NCBI GenBank assembly: GCA_030267965.1
Contig: BRYA01000246.1
Location: 767-64,766, forward strand
Origin: Triparma columacea
Taxonomy: Eukaryota; Sar; Bolidophyceae; Parmales; Triparmaceae
Direction: 5' to 3'
DNA: 64,000 bases
A model generated the notes under the pieces. The model did not search any database. It saw only the letters and a program-made list of their open reading frames with translations, and was not told the origin of the DNA. Position 1 is the stretch's first letter. Each line of letters opens with the position of its first letter. Positions 10,933-24,400 of the stretch are shown here, piece by piece. The position numbers were made by a program, and so were the translations under genes.

Positions 10933-12395
10933 TTACTCCCAGTTCCTCTTCGAAAACCCAATAAGCTCTTTTGTCGTAGTCATCGCAATCGCCACCGCCG
11001 GCATAACCTTAATATACGTTGGAATCAGGCCCGAAAATAAGCTCCTGAACCCTTCCTTCTGCACGACCTGCCTCATGGCAACCCATGTGGAGTCCGATAT
11101 GACATTAGCGTTTCCTCCCCCCCCTTGAACTTGCATCCTCCTCCTCAAAACATCTAGTGGGTAAACGACCGTCTGCGCTACGATCCCAGCAGTCCCGCCT
11201 ATCGCACCCATAAAAAGCGGGGTAACCTCAACGTTGTTGCTCGCGCACACTGATTTCAAGGCATCTGCTGTCGACATCTGGAAGGCTAGGAAAGGTGCAA
11301 CGGCGCAGAGAGTTGGGATGAGGCCACGGTATAGACCAGACGTACCAGACTCCTTCATGATTGTCTTTGCGCACCCTAGTATGCTGGTGTGCTTACTGGG
11401 ATCGACCGTCAGCCTAGCCCTGATGACATCGATGGGGTAAGTGAAGAGCTGTCCGACCACCCCGGCGGTTGCTGCGCAGCTACCGCGATAGAGTGGCTCC
11501 ATCGGGTCGAGTTCGTTGTCCGCAGGTGTCAAGGTCAAAGCGTTCAGATATACTACAGTGACGATGCCAGCGTAAGGGAAAACGCGAGCACAATTTGCCG
11601 CGTTGCCTGCGAATAAGCCTCGAAGGCCGAGCTCCTTGTAGGTCTTGGACAGCTCCTTGGCGATGTTCACGTTCCCGCCAGATGTTTGAGCTTGGAGCTT
11701 GATCTTTTCTAGGGGCGCGGTCAGAGTTCGAGACGTTACCCCGCCAATGCCGCCGAGAACGCCGTACCACCAGGGGACGTCGGCGGAGGGCGTGGGGGGG
11801 GCCAAGTCGCTGCCTACATCCACTGGAAACTAGGGGGGAAAAAGGAGCAAAGGAGGAAACAAAGAGTTAGTTGACGACATTGCTCCGCCCAAGCTGCTAG
11901 CGCAGCCCAAACAATCCGCCTCCCGCCTCCCCCCTCACAGACACACACCTGATCCACCCACATCTTGGCAATAGTTGCCAAGGAGGCCGCGGGAACGTAC
12001 TTGAAGAAGGTATGAAATTCGTCGAATGATACCTCCCCGCTCTCGTCCTTGTCAACCTTTGTTAGGATCTTTGCGATTTCGCTCTTCGGAAGTTTATATC
12101 CAAGCTTGTCCAGGGCCTTTCCGAGCTCCTCTGTATTTATCTGACCACTCCCGTCGGAGTCGATCTCCGAGAACACGCTTCGTAGCTTAGATGCCTCAAA
12201 TATAGTACTGAACTCTTCGAAGCTCAGTTCGCCGGAGTTGTCGGCATCATTTGCCAGGACAATAGCGTGAAGCTCCGCAGGGGTAACAGAAACTTTGAGC
12301 TCAGCCAAGGCACCCCGGAGTTCGGTAGTGCTCATCTGACCCCCACCGTCCACGTCGTGCTTTTCGAATACCGAGCGGAGCTTCGGGTCGTTCAT
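10933..12395 (-). CDS. EF-hand mitochondrial carrier, ATP-Mg/Pi (SCaMC) type
   Basis: Two exons: 12395-11949 and 11829-10933, joined in phase 0 by a GT-AG intron, giving 447 residues. The N-terminal half has four EF-hand loops, each with Asp at position 1 and Glu at position 12 (for example DVDGGGQMSTTE, DADNSGELSFEE, DSDGSGQINTEE, DKDESGEVSFDE). The C-terminal half has three mitochondrial-carrier repeats with the signatures TAPLEKIK, TYPIDVIR and VYPLDVLR. This order is that of the short calcium-binding mitochondrial carriers (SLC25A23-25 group), which exchange ATP-Mg for phosphate across the inner mitochondrial membrane under Ca2+ control. Ca2+ binding is expected because all four loops look intact. 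Exact substrate is inferred from architecture. Confidence 0.9.
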
Positions 12396-12613
12396 AGTAT
12401 ATAGCGGTGAGGTGTTTACGAAGTTTGTTAAAAGTAGAGAAGAGTTTGCTTGAATTCAAAGAATTTCCAAACTGCCCTTGGGTTGCAAGGATATTTTACC
12501 AACCCAAACGAAATAGGAGCAAGAAGGGGAGAGGGTCGGGAATAATCGGCAATTCTGTGAATGTTGCGTTTAAAAGAGGCAAGCCTGACCTATATTTCTG
12601 ACTTCAACCCTAG

Positions 12614-13696
12614 TTAGTCTACCTGCTCAAACCCTCCAGCTGGCGACTCGGCAATTTCGAGAGAAGCATCGTCGCCCCCTTCGCCATCTTCCGACCCCAT
12701 ATCATCGCCACTACTCTGGCTGCATCCCTCTCCAATTCCGAGCAAGCCCTCCAGTATGACCTTCTGGATGTCCCACTCCAAGTCATAATATTGGAAGCAA
12801 ATTAATAGATAAACGAGAGGCGCGTCGTTCTCGAACCCAAACCCTCGCTTCTCCAGTAGCTCGCCAAAGATTTCCAGCGCCCCGCACTCAGTGGGGTCCA
12901 CAAAGACGACGTATCTGTCTGCTTCGTCATTTTCATCAGCTCCACCTTTCCCCTTTCCGCTACCCTCACCCTCCCCCTCCTCCCCCTCCTCCTCCTGTCC
13001 GAAATCTCGAGGAAGCAGACTTTTGTTTGGACGGTCCCTCTGGGCGTCAATTTCAATTACTAGAAGAGGGATGGGAGGCTCTACCGTGAACCCTGGAGAT
13101 ATTGTGACAACGTAAGTCACAGAAGTACCCTTGCCGTACGAAAGTGGTCTTACGACATTACTCTTCTCCTCGTTATCCTTGTCCTCCAGCTGGTGCTTCT
13201 CGTCGTCCTCCTCCTCCTCCACCACCACCACATCCCCACCCTTGGGCCTTCTATCGTACTCAAAGTGTAAGAAGAAAAAATCATCTCCCTCCTTCCCTAC
13301 CCTCACCCTCGAACGTATTCTCGTCGTACCGTCAAGACTTTGAACCTTGCTAAATTCCTCGGTTGTAAGAATCTCAGCAAATTCCGCACCCCTATTCCCA
13401 TCCTCCTCCTCGAGAACACCAAAGGGATCCTCTGAAAAGAAATCACGCAATTCCTGGGTGTGCAAGAGGCGCTGTGATGTGATATTAAGCTGCCTGTGTG
13501 AAAGCGGAGAATGATTGCAGTTAGAAGGAGATAAGGGATGAAGACACAGGAGACCAGTCGAGGTTTACCTGAGGATATCCTGAGCACTGTACGAATCGGC
13601 CGACTCCTTCAGCAGAGATTGTATTGCGCTTATTGCGAGTTCAGGACAAGTGGGCATGGCTGTGGCTGTGGAGTCTGCTTTGCGTCTCTTTGACAT
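12614..13696 (-). CDS. Unknown acidic protein, two exons
   Basis: Exon 1 is 13696-13569 (MSKRRKADSTATAMPTCPEL...) and exon 2 is 13493-12614; the splice restores the codon AGG and gives DILRQLNITSQRL across the junction. The product is about 335 residues. It begins with a basic KRRK stretch (possible nuclear signal), has two acidic low-complexity inserts (VVVVEEEEDDE and EEEGEEGEGEG), and hydrophobic beta-like strands such as TYVVTISPGFTVEPPIPLLVIEI. The C-terminal part contains PLVYLLICFQYYDLEWDIQK. No family was recognised. Confidence 0.65.
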
Positions 13697-14132
13697 CAAT
13701 CAGCAAGGAAATTGCTCAGCCTGGAAGCCTGGAATCTCAGGGGCCAGATGAGATAGAATGAAGCACTTTTCCGACAAAAAAATATGGGTATTAGACTATG
13801 ATTATCGCGCTAATTCTTTGCGCTCCCGTGATCTACTACCATTGTTGATGGCTGCTCTTCACGGAATTTACAGGTACCCCTCGATTTCAAGTAATTAGCC
13901 CCTCTTTCTCCCGTCGATTGTGAATAGGGGTCTTTTTGTGGTGCAATCCCCTATTTTAAACTCCGTAATTCAACGGTTCCGTTACGTTCGTACCCTTATC
14001 CACCCTCCTATTACGTTTAATTTGACGATTTGGGGCAAAAATGATGATTTTCAATGGGGGATGACAAGCAAGTCGGGGAGTTGATTATAAGTGAGGTTAT
14101 GGAGCAACGATCAGTGGTAAGAATGTGAAGAT
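13697..14132. other. Intergenic with small hairpin and candidate degenerate TIR
   Basis: A short inverted repeat (AATAGGGG at 13923-13930, CCCCTATT at 13948-13955) can form a hairpin. The segment around 13818-13860 (GCGCTCCC ... CTACCATTG ... CTCTTCA) resembles, in the same order, the reverse complement of about 17990-18022 beyond the other end of the transposase-like gene. This is the only hint of terminal inverted repeats. Confidence 0.3.
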
Positions 14133-17100
14133 TTAGACTACAAGCTCCTTCTTTTCCATTATCTGCTCGACAATTTTTGCCTGTATGATCCCCTTCACCT
14201 CTGCACCCCGTGGCCGCCGAAAGGTTGCATACACGAGTTCAATCTTTCTATCATCATCGCCTACGTCGATTCTTTCTGTGACTATTTCTCCACCTTCCAC
14301 CTCGTACTCTACCTTCAGGTCCTCGTCATTCATCCCTCCACTGAGGACGCCTTTCCTCCACACCTTATTTACATTATTTCCATCCAGCTCCGTCTTTACA
14401 AAGTAGACAATATGTCGCGCTACCAGCTTCTTCTCCTCCCCGTTCCATTTCACCACCCACTCCTTTCGCTGGCCTTGTCCCTGCATCCTACGGGTCCCTT
14501 GAGAATGACCAATGACCTTCACATCGCACTTTCCTAACGCCCAAGTTGTATACTGTCTCTTTTCCTTAACCGCTTTGCCCCTCGCTCCACCCACCTCTGC
14601 GTCCTCCTCCACTGCGGCCTGCCCCTCCCCTCCCACTGCGGCCTGCCCCTCCCCTCCCACTGCAGCCTGCCCCTCCCCTCCCACTGCGGCCTGCCCCTCC
14701 CCTCCCACTGCGGCCTGGCCCGCCCCTCCCGCGACAGGGTTCTTCTTTTTAATCTTCCTTGCGCACCACAGCAATAGAAGCTTCTTCACATCCTTTGTCC
14801 TGGTAAGCACCTCGTGTGGGCAATCCTCTTTGTTGATGCAACGATCACACCCACAGTATTGCTTTTGTTGCGTGAGTACTCCACAAGGAAGACTTCTTGC
14901 AGTGGCTGCAAAGCATTTATTCTCTTTAAACGCACCCCCAGCGTCCCCGATGTCAAAACACTTCACAGCGGACGTGTCTGTCCCATCAATGTAACCAGTC
15001 ATATACCCGTTCTCCTTCATTTCCTCGTACTCGGCTCGATCTGCCGTAGCTAACATGACGTGACGTTTATCAACGACGTAGTAACCGTCTGTAGGTTTCT
15101 TCTTGCCTTCTAGTTTACTGTTTAGCTCTGTAAAGTCCTTGTGTAACTCCACCACTACCTCTTTTGCGTTCGTCATAAGCGTCTTTGCAGTTCTTTTCTT
15201 CGTGTTCATATTTCGTTCCTTGATCAATCTACCTACGTATGCTCCAAGTCCATCACATACCCCTTTCCCGCAACCAACATTACAGAAGTGAACCCTGAAT
15301 CTGTACTTGGGATGGAAATTTAGTTCTACAAGGTGTTGCATTGCCTCAGTCGAAGAATAATGTGCCCCTCTGTCGCTGCATATCTCAAAGTGGACCAGGC
15401 TATGTTTGTCGTGAAGGTAGGTAAGAAATGTCTCCAAATTCACCTTGTGAGTGGCAAACACAGCACCCTTCTTCCCTCCAGGAGCTTGCATGAAGGCATT
15501 TAGAGTTTCTGTCTGGAACATCAATTTGCCTGCTTCCTCTCTCCTCCCATGTAGCACGTAGAAACATTCATTTGTGCAGTAGGGAACTGGCTGTCCTGTT
15601 ACTGTTTCACCCGTGTCCAAACTGGGGTTGCTCGCAAAATCCATCACAATCATAGCGTGATTGTTGGGGAGATTCTCTAGCAGCCTAAGTTGTGTTCTCT
15701 TGTGAAAGGCGTCGCTGGAAGTGTGCTTTATGTATTTAACCGTCGCTTCCTTGAATGCCGTTGCTAGTGCGTCACGTAGAGTGTATTCCTGAGGCCCAAA
15801 CCACATCGTCTTCTTGAAAGGAGTCTCTTGCCATACCACCCAAATAGAAATACAAATAGTGTTGTCGAGCAGGACTTGACCTCTCTCTGTTCGACTGATG
15901 TTATCAACCAAGTTATTGAGCACCGCCTCTACACCATCACACTTTGGGTTGTTTTTGCATTTCCCAAAACAGCATCCTAGGGGGAAATTCTTGTATGGAC
16001 CTTTCAGACGTGAATTCATTCCATCAAACTCCACCTTCGGGCAAAACATTCTCTCCAAAAGAAGCTCCTGTGAATCGAGGAGGGTCATGATGTTGTTGAG
16101 GTTGCCAAGATCCTCATTCAGTAACTCAATCTCCCCATCAATGCGCTCCTCCGCCATGTCAGTGGTAGCGTTCTCCCTTTCTACCTCACATTCTTGTCTT
16201 TCTTCGTCTTTATCAGTCGTCAACCTGAGGCACTCCTTTAATATGCCCATGCGCAAGTGGCGCATATCACTCTTAATAACATCAACGCACTGATCAATGC
16301 GTCTTTGCTTTAGACAGCGGCACTTGCAGTCTCTAACGGAGTCCCCCGTAATGGTGACACCATATTTCTCCCATTTTTTGACAAACTCCTGCCCCTCCTT
16401 GCTGTTCATAACAAACTCTGCCAGCTCCTCGTTAGTGTAGTACTCAGTGTTGCGTCCAGGGTGGATGACGAAGCCTTCGAGCTTGCGCTTAACCCTCCTC
16501 CCTCCAACCTTCACCGGCTTCAGGTTTGGATCGGGGTCAAACATGCCATGCAGTACTTTATTGATTACGATTCCCCTCTCAAGCTGCATCTTAAGAAGTC
16601 TCCTTGCCTTAGGTGGGTAGGCCTCCATGAACTTCCCATCACACAAGAACGATAAAGCTCCTACGGCGCCCTTCTTCCACAAACGTGTTGTGAGGGAAAA
16701 GCATTTCATGACAGAGTTTGTCTTCTTCATGAGTTCGTCTACTTCCATCTCTGTGGTGATGCCATTGTACTGCAGAGCAAAGCACCCAACGAAAATAATG
16801 GTGGCAAGAGCTGCAAGAATGGTTTCCATCCTATTGGTTCGACGGCCCCCCCTCCCATTATTATTCACCCAGACCTTAATACATCTTAGCAGCCCTTCCA
16901 ATGCACAAGCTGCTTCGCGCGTTGGCAGGGATATGTCATACATCGACATCAACCGCACGATGACGTTGCGTTGCGACTCAACACTATTGGGGAACTTTTC
17001 ATCAAGCCCCTGTTCCAAACGCTCAGCAAGTCGTTGTTGTGTCACTGTGCATGGGTCCTCTATACAAACATTACCCATTCCAATACTAGCCCTCCCCCCC

Positions 17101-17916
17101 CCTACAGACAGACGAGGGCGTTTTTCACCCGTTCTACATGTCACCATGTTCTCCTCTTCTGACTCCGAGTCGAGGTCCATCGGGGAGGCGGTGGAGGTGG
17201 GGAGGAGAAGTCCATGCTTGCATGCAGCATGGACACCTACTAAGAATGCGTGAAACTCGCTCTTAGCAGCCTCATCAGATTCAAGCTTGTCGAAGAAAGC
17301 TATTCGGTGACTGTCGGGTAGAATTGAGGTAGTGGAATCGGTTCCGTCGGCGGCGGCGTTGGTGGGAGCAAAGTAGACATAAGGGATGGCTTTTTTAATA
17401 CCTCCAGCACACATACGAGGGCTTGCATGCATCAACAAACTATCCACTTGCTTGTATCCTGTTGGAAATGATGACAAAGTGTCACATCCCAACACCGTAG
17501 GAAGAGTATACCCGTTGTAGTACCCCTGCACCCTTATATCTTTTGACCCACGAAGAGGAATAACAACCTCGTGTGCTGCAAAGTGGTCCAGTCTGCTTGC
17601 TCGGTCATGCAGAAGATTGAGGCGAGCCAAAACCCTGGGTCAACAGTTTATGAAGTATGAACATTTAAGGGGGTTAGTATGGAGACGAGCGATTCACACA
17701 AGACTGCACAAAAAGGTTCACCCTTTATCCATAAGGTAGGCCAAAAATCCACCATCAACCCCTCCAGGCGGGTGGAGGGAATCTGATTATTCTACTCTAG
17801 CGCTCTCTCGACCCTTTACAACCGCATATACTGGTAAGCCCGGTGGTGAGAAGGGGTGTTCGACCGACTATAATACCCCATGGGACGTTTACTCACTCTT
17901 CCTTGGACAGACTCAT
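14133..17916 (-). CDS. DDE transposase-like protein
   Basis: A 20-nt first exon (17916-17897) splices to 17634-14133, giving an N-terminus MSLSKEEVLARLNLLHDR and a product of about 1,173 residues. The middle shows the three elements of an RNase-H/DDE core: VMDFASN (near residue 670), EICSDRGAHYSS (near 760) and GCGKGVCDGLGAYVGR (near 800). The last resembles the GKGxCDG motif of uncharacterised transposase-like proteins in animals and algae. Cys clusters (CKCRCLKQRR; CCFGKCKNNPKC; CGCDRCINKEDC) look zinc-binding. A run of GGEGQAAV octapeptides precedes a basic C-terminal domain. The frame is intact. No convincing target-site duplication was found, so it may be a domesticated or an old autonomous copy. 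Superfamily unresolved. Confidence 0.6.
14610..14722 (-). repeat. 24-bp coding minisatellite
   Basis: About four and a half copies of a 24-bp unit (plus-strand start CACTGCGGCCTGCCCCTCCC, copies beginning 14610, 14634, 14658, 14682, 14706). They encode the octapeptide GGEGQAAV inside the transposase-like protein. Copies differ by single bases, so expansion is recent. Confidence 0.9.
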
Positions 17917-18424
17917 GGTGTGGTTCCCTGACAATTTTAGGGTGATCAAAAGGGTTCGCAAGTAGAATTGTTGCTTACGGCGGTCCTATGAAGAACATTG
18001 CAATGGTAGGGAGCGTAAAAATCGCCGTAAAAAAAACCGTTTTGGTGACAAATCAAATTATTGAGATCAGGTTTTATATGAAGGTGTACGTAATTTTATA
18101 TATTTTTTCGGTAATTCCGTATCATACGTATAAAAATACCGCTGCGCGAAATTTAAAGCTTAAACGCCAATATCAACCTCCTCCATAACCTGAAACACAA
18201 TCTATCTCATCTGGCCCTCAGCATTTATCCCAGCTGATTGTTGAAGTAGTATGTCACACGCCGCCCCCTCGCTTAAGTAAAAAGAATTTTCGGTGCAGTT
18301 TTCTTTTTCGCTTATACACAGCCTCTAGAAGAGACGTAAAGCAATTTCCTCACACACAAACGCATTCACTTCTGCTTTCCCCTTCCCCCTCCCCCTCCCC
18401 CCCCCTAACCCCTCACCCTGGATA
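17917..18424. other. Intergenic, AT-rich with an inverted repeat
   Basis: 5' flank of the transposase-like gene and 3' flank of the SNF2 gene. TTACGGCG (17975-17982) and CGCCGTAA (18023-18030) form an inverted repeat, and 18040-18160 is AT-rich. No gene seen. Confidence 0.4.
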
Positions 18425-21400
18425 CTACTCCGAGTCTGAGAACCCATCGTCGTTGTACTCATCGTCGTCCTTCTTTTCCTTCTTGGGAGGTGCCTTCTTG
18501 GACTTTTCTGAGACAGCAGGCTCCCACCTTGGGCCATCGTCATCATCATCGTCATCATCATCGTCATCGTTATTATCGTCGTCCTTCCTCTTAGGCATTT
18601 CCACGATGGGTGGGGCCGCCTTAGGTGGATGTCCACGGCGTAAGCCCCCTTCTCCCCTTTGAGGCCCATGGCCGCCTCCATGTGGATCACCCCCCGCCAC
18701 TGGTGGAGGAGGGGGTGGGGCTCTGGGAGGTTGGCGAGCCAGCCTCCTCATCTCAAGATCTGCGGCAGTGACACCGAATATCAAGTCAAACTCCTCCGTC
18801 TTGGCCGTCATCTTGTCGGCATTGAGGTGGCCGGCCCCGTTGGCCTCGAGGAACTTGTCGTCGTCATCATCGTCGTCAATGTTCAATCCAGGGGCAGCCC
18901 CATTATTTCCCCGTGTCTCGTGGATACGGGCGGCGCCCCCTCCATTCGCCGGAGCACCTCCATTTGGACCAGCTTTACCACCATCCCCGCCCCCCCCAAT
19001 TGCCTTACTTCCGTACTTCTTCTGCTGAAGTTTTAGGATCCTCTCCTCGATGCTCCCCTTGATAGCAAACCTCGTAATCTCCACGGCGTTGACTTGCCCG
19101 AGCCTGTGAACCCGCCCGATAGCCTGTGCCTCCAGGGCGGGGTTCAGTGCTGGCTCCATCAAGAAAACCCTATTTGCTTCGGTCAAATTAATTCCAACGG
19201 CGCCAGCCCTGAGGGAGAGGAGGAATATGGTCGTCGGGGGGTCGCCCTGAAACTCGCGAAGAGCCTTGGTTCGTTGAGATCTGCTCATATTCCCCTCGAG
19301 GGTGCGGAACGAGAAGCCATGGCGGGGGAGCTCAATTTTGAGCCATGCCAGGGTTGAGACAAACTGTGATGAGCGTGCGATGAGTGAGAAGGTGTGGGGT
19401 TAGGGACGAGAAATAAGACGGCGAGAGGAGATTGCTTTCGCGATTCGATTCGATCATTGCTCGCTTCGCACACCGCACCTGGGAGAAGATCAACGACTTG
19501 CTCGTGGGCTCCTCCTTCGCAATCCTCTTCAACTCCGCCACGAGCTTCTTGAGTTTAGAGTCAAACCTGTGATGAGCGACGGCGAGTCACGAAAAGATTT
19601 AGAACCAAAGGTGAAGGTAAGTAAGCCACCCTTCCGCAACTCGCTTCGCTAGCCGCTTCGTTCCTCGCTCCTTCTCACATGAATCCTGGACCATGATCCT
19701 TCAACCCCTTCAATTTGGACAAATCCAACCCGCTACTCGAACCTTCTGTCTCCTTCCCCTTCTCGACCTTCACACCAGTATCGGGCATCTCCGCCTTGCG
19801 AAAATTCTTCAATTTAATCTCCGCCCTGCAGAGAGGGCAATTGCCCTCCTTGGCGTCGTCCTCAGCAACGATAATCCCTTCAATGCATTCCCTACAAAAC
19901 ACGTGCGATGAGGGGTTGCACATGACCGCGACGGGCTCATCCAAAACGTCGAGACAAATTGCGCATTCGGTGCTGTCGTTAGTCGTCATCTTGTAGGCGG
20001 GGTTGGAACGCCACGACTTGGACACCGCACCAATAATTTCGTTACGATCGGGCTGGTGCCTGGCGTGGCCGCCTCCCGATAGCGGGATAGCGCCACCGGA
20101 ACAGACGTCGCGCAATGGAGTCATCGTGGAGAGTAGATAGAGGGTATTTTTCATTACTGTAGTCCGGTGCCTTAGGTAGACGGCCTTGGCCGCCTTCTCC
20201 ATTTCCCCGTATATCCTCTGCTCCTCTGACGAGAAGTCGATATAGATGGTCTTCTGGGTCTTGGGTGGAAGGGACACGAGGCCGAGATTGGTGAGGACGT
20301 TTTTCTGGTCCTTGGAGTGACGCATCATGAAGGAGCGCATGAGTGAGAGGAAGATGGCATACTTGGGTAGCATACTCATGGCCGCCTGCCCTGTCGCTCC
20401 TCTGCGGCGGTTGTACATATGGCGCGTGAGGGATTCGTACGGTTTACCGAAGACCATGTTAAAAACAGCGGGGGAAGTGAACGGTGCGATATTGAGGAAG
20501 GCCATCTGATTACTGATATCCGCAAGAGTGTTGTTGAAAGGCGTCCCAGTAACACACCACCGGTTCTCTGCCACTAGGCTCTTGACTGCCCTTGAGTGGT
20601 TTGTGGCTGTCGACTTCATGGCATGGGACTCGTCGAGAATGATTCTCCACCACTTGAATTTGCCACAGATGGGAACGTAGGGAGTGAGAGAGTGCTTAAT
20701 GTGGGACTTCCTGTGGTAGGTGTCGTCGGAAGCGAGGGTGGCGTAAGTGGTCACGACGATTGATTTCTGGCCCAGCACCTTGGGGTCTTTAGTGCGGGAT
20801 GACCCGTGGTATGGGTAGACGAGGCCAGGATCCTTGAGCTTCTTCTTTGCCTCATCAATCCACTGCCCCACGAGGCTGACATGGCAGACGACTAGTGTAC
20901 CGCGGTGGTACATCGCGCCGTTGCCGTCATCCGCTAAGCGGGCATGAGGAGACCACCCAGCCACGGCAGCGGGAGCAGTCGAGAGGTTGGGTACAGGAGT
21001 CACAGTCTGGCACGACACGGGAACCGCCGGAGCTGGGTTGGAGAGGATGGTGGCGAGAGAGATGACAGTCTTGCCAAGGCCCATCTGCGAGAGAGGAGTG
21101 AAGAGCGGGGAAGAGGCGAAGCGGCGACCGGTGAGGGTTAGCAATGTGACCCTAAGGCGTGTTGTTTTCCGACCCTTTCCACGACTCCCTTGCATCCTTG
21201 TCTTCTCGTCCTCTTGCTCTCACCTCCTCGCAGAGGAACCCGCCTTTGCCGATCGCCTCGGGCTCGCGCGAAAAGCAGCCGAGCATTGGGCTGAAGTAAA
21301 GTGTATCCGCGGTACCGCCTGTTCCAGGGCAGGGAGGCAACTTCGCCCACAGAAGCTTCCGATTGTCCAGTTTCTCCCGATCCAGCATGAAGCCTACGGC

Positions 21401-24400
21401 CTGCTTCTGGTAGTCGTGAAGCTCGACCGTGAGTCCCTCCACATGCGGGTACTTGGCGTGGCCGACATTCTCCAGGGAATTGAGGATCCCAGTGAGCGTT
21501 CTCTTGTCTGATCTGCCCTTTTTTATGTCCATCTGAGCATTGACCTCCCACAGGGGGATGTCGTCACTGTGGAGGAGGATGGAGGCGGGGAGCAGGTGGG
21601 CATCGTCGTAAACAGCGGATATACCTTGCTTGTGGGTTTTCTTTTGGTGATTGTACCAGTCCACTGTGGGGGACTCCGTGTCAAAGGAATACCTCCCCTC
21701 GGCTATCACCTCCTTCGCAAGGGCCTTGTAAAGCCCGCTGAGCGTCGTGTCTTTAAGCGCGACCCCTGCAATACATGTAAAAGGATGCGTGAGTGTTAAT
21801 GAGGGTGAGTACGATTGATGTCTTCCTACCGTCTTGTGAAACATTCTCACCTCCCCTCCACTTCTTAGAACCGGTGTAGGAACGATTCGGCTCTCCACCG
21901 ACAAACACAACCTCCTCGTCCCTGTCATTCTCGTCCTCATCGTCTTGTGATTGTGATTGACTGGGCGCTTCCTCCCCCAATCCAACATTTTTCCTCCATT
22001 TCTTGACGGCAAGGTTGTGCCTCTTCACTATTGCCGCCTCGTGCTTGGCAACTTTTTTTAGTGCATCCTTGATGAGAGTGTTCTCGTCTCCGTAGCCTTT
22101 CATCTTCGAGCGCACCGCCCGCTTGGCCAAAGAGTGCTCTGGGTTGGCGGCGTATTTCGACGAAATCGTTGGAAGCTTGATGGGGTGAAGGTCTGAAAGG
22201 CGAAAGGGGAAAATGCCAAACCATAGGCCAATGATAGCGGTAGAGAGGGAGGTAAAGTGAGACTCCACCCCGGGGGACTTGAAGAGCGGCTCTGATCGGA
22301 CATAGAGACTGAGTTTGACCGTCCCTTCCCCGGTGGTGCCTGAGATGCTCGCGGATGTTTTGTAGGCAATGGGACGAGTGTCCTCCTTGGCCCCGTCGGG
22401 GTTCGTCCTAACGAATTTCTTGTCATTATCCGCGAGGATGTCGAAGAGCTTGGCATGGTTGTCATCTTCGAAGACAATGGCATCGAGTTCCGCAAAATTC
22501 TGCATTCCCCCTCTGTCGTTCCTGGGTGGAGAGATAGGCGGGACCTTGCCGTCTTTGCTAATCATTGCTACGAGTGCCGCTGCGCTAGGGAAGGCACCAA
22601 TTCTGTGCTTGAAGGTCTCGATGGTTGTGGAAACCTTGTCGTAAACGAAACCGAGCTGCGATACGAGGAAGAAGGGATGCGTTAGTGAATAAAGTGCCAC
22701 GGCGACGTGAGAGGGCTATTAATCGATTTTGCGCGCGAACCTGTTCATACTCACCTCCTTGTTGGACCAATAGGATTCGGACTTGGCGAATGTGCACTTC
22801 CTTGGGTCGCGCGCGTGAAGTTTGAATTTCACGTCGATCGACCCAAGACAGTAAATTTGCCTGTTTGCCATAGCAGACAAATTATTCTCGGCAGGTGTGA
22901 GATTGGGGGCTTTGACCTGGAGGGGTGGGTAAGGTGGGTGGGGTGGGTGGGGCGGGGCAGCGCAATGGTTAGAATCCAAATTGGGTTATTAGAAAGTGAT
23001 CCTGTGGCCTCACTCGCCTTGCCAAGGGACGTCGCCTTCATGACCCTCGCGCATGCGTGGCACCAGTCAGAGGGTCCTGGCTCACGAGAAGCGCGGATTT
23101 GGATGGGCTTTCTCGGACACGAAGTCGTAAAGCGGCCCGTTTCGACCACGAGGGAACGCGACTGGCGACTGCTCATGTAGATGGAGGGCTCGAGGTTCGG
23201 GTTACTGCGAGTGGGGTGGGATGGTGGATAGTAGGTGGTGGGTGAAATGCAAGAGCAGCAAGCAGCAAGAAGGCAAATTGTGTAACGATCTCACCTCCAC
23301 CACTGGCAGTGCTGGCATTGAACCAATTTATGCTCATAGACTAACGTGCCAGTCGCTGGGCGTGTCTGCCACGGGCCATTGAAAGAAGAATGACACTTGA
23401 TTGCCCCCGCCCCTGGAAACATTTGAGTGTATCCATTTGAGTTCAGGGCGACGTTCGCTGCAACATCTTTGTAGCAACTGATTTAAGAGGAGGAAGGGAG
23501 GAAGGGAGGAAGGGAGGAAGGGAGGAAGGGAGGAAGGGAGGAAGGGGGGAGGGGGGTGGAGGGATGGCGGATGGCGTTAGTTCGTTGACTTGGTGGGCCA
23601 GAAACCGCCATGCTGCCTTGCAGTTTGTCCATGCTCACCTCTCACGAATGGACTTGATTTGTGCAGCAGTCAATGGGTTCTTCCCCTTGAGATAAAGGTC
23701 GAAGTTCTTCAGGCACTCAGTAGCAGCCTGGTGCCAACGCGCATTCGATTCGGTTTTTGCCGGCATGCTGGTGAGGGCTGCGGATGGGGTGCGTCCCATG
23801 ATGTTGTCGAGTAAAGCCGCTGCGACGTTGCCAAAGGTTGGGATACCAAGGGCGGCAGGAGGGGGAGCTGGAGCTCTAACAAAGGCTGGGATGCCAAGGG
23901 CGGCAGGAGGGGGAGCTGGAGCTCTAACGATTGGAGCAGATAGTATATTCTTGAGCCGCCTCTTTTCTGTGAGCAGCGATAAGCCAAGCAAGAGAAGCGA
24001 ATAGAGGGGTGCGATTAGTGGAAATACGGAAGATATACATAGATGCGTCGACTTCGTCATTCTCGCCGGCGTCATTGTCCCCTATTCTCACCTGCCCTCA
24101 GCCTTATCCACTTGGACGAGTCGGCGCTGGCTGCGAAGTGACCGCCCCAATTGGAACATTCTGCGACCTTTGTGTCGCAAACGAAGCAGTAGCATGTCCC
24201 GCAGTGCATTTTGTTGCCCGTTGCGCTTAAGTTCGCTTTGTTAAAGCGGTGGGTAAGGCAATCAGAACGTGCATGGGGTAGGTTGTTGCGCTGCAGACGG
24301 GAGGAGGGACGGGGGTTCGGGGGGTTAGGGGGGTGGTTAATATTAGGACGAGGCGCATCAAGGGGGAAATAACATATGCGACGCAATAATGCTCACCTGC

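Noticed and set aside
23489..23548. CRISPR-like array
   Set aside because: Simple 8-bp tandem repeat without spacers, in a eukaryotic intron.
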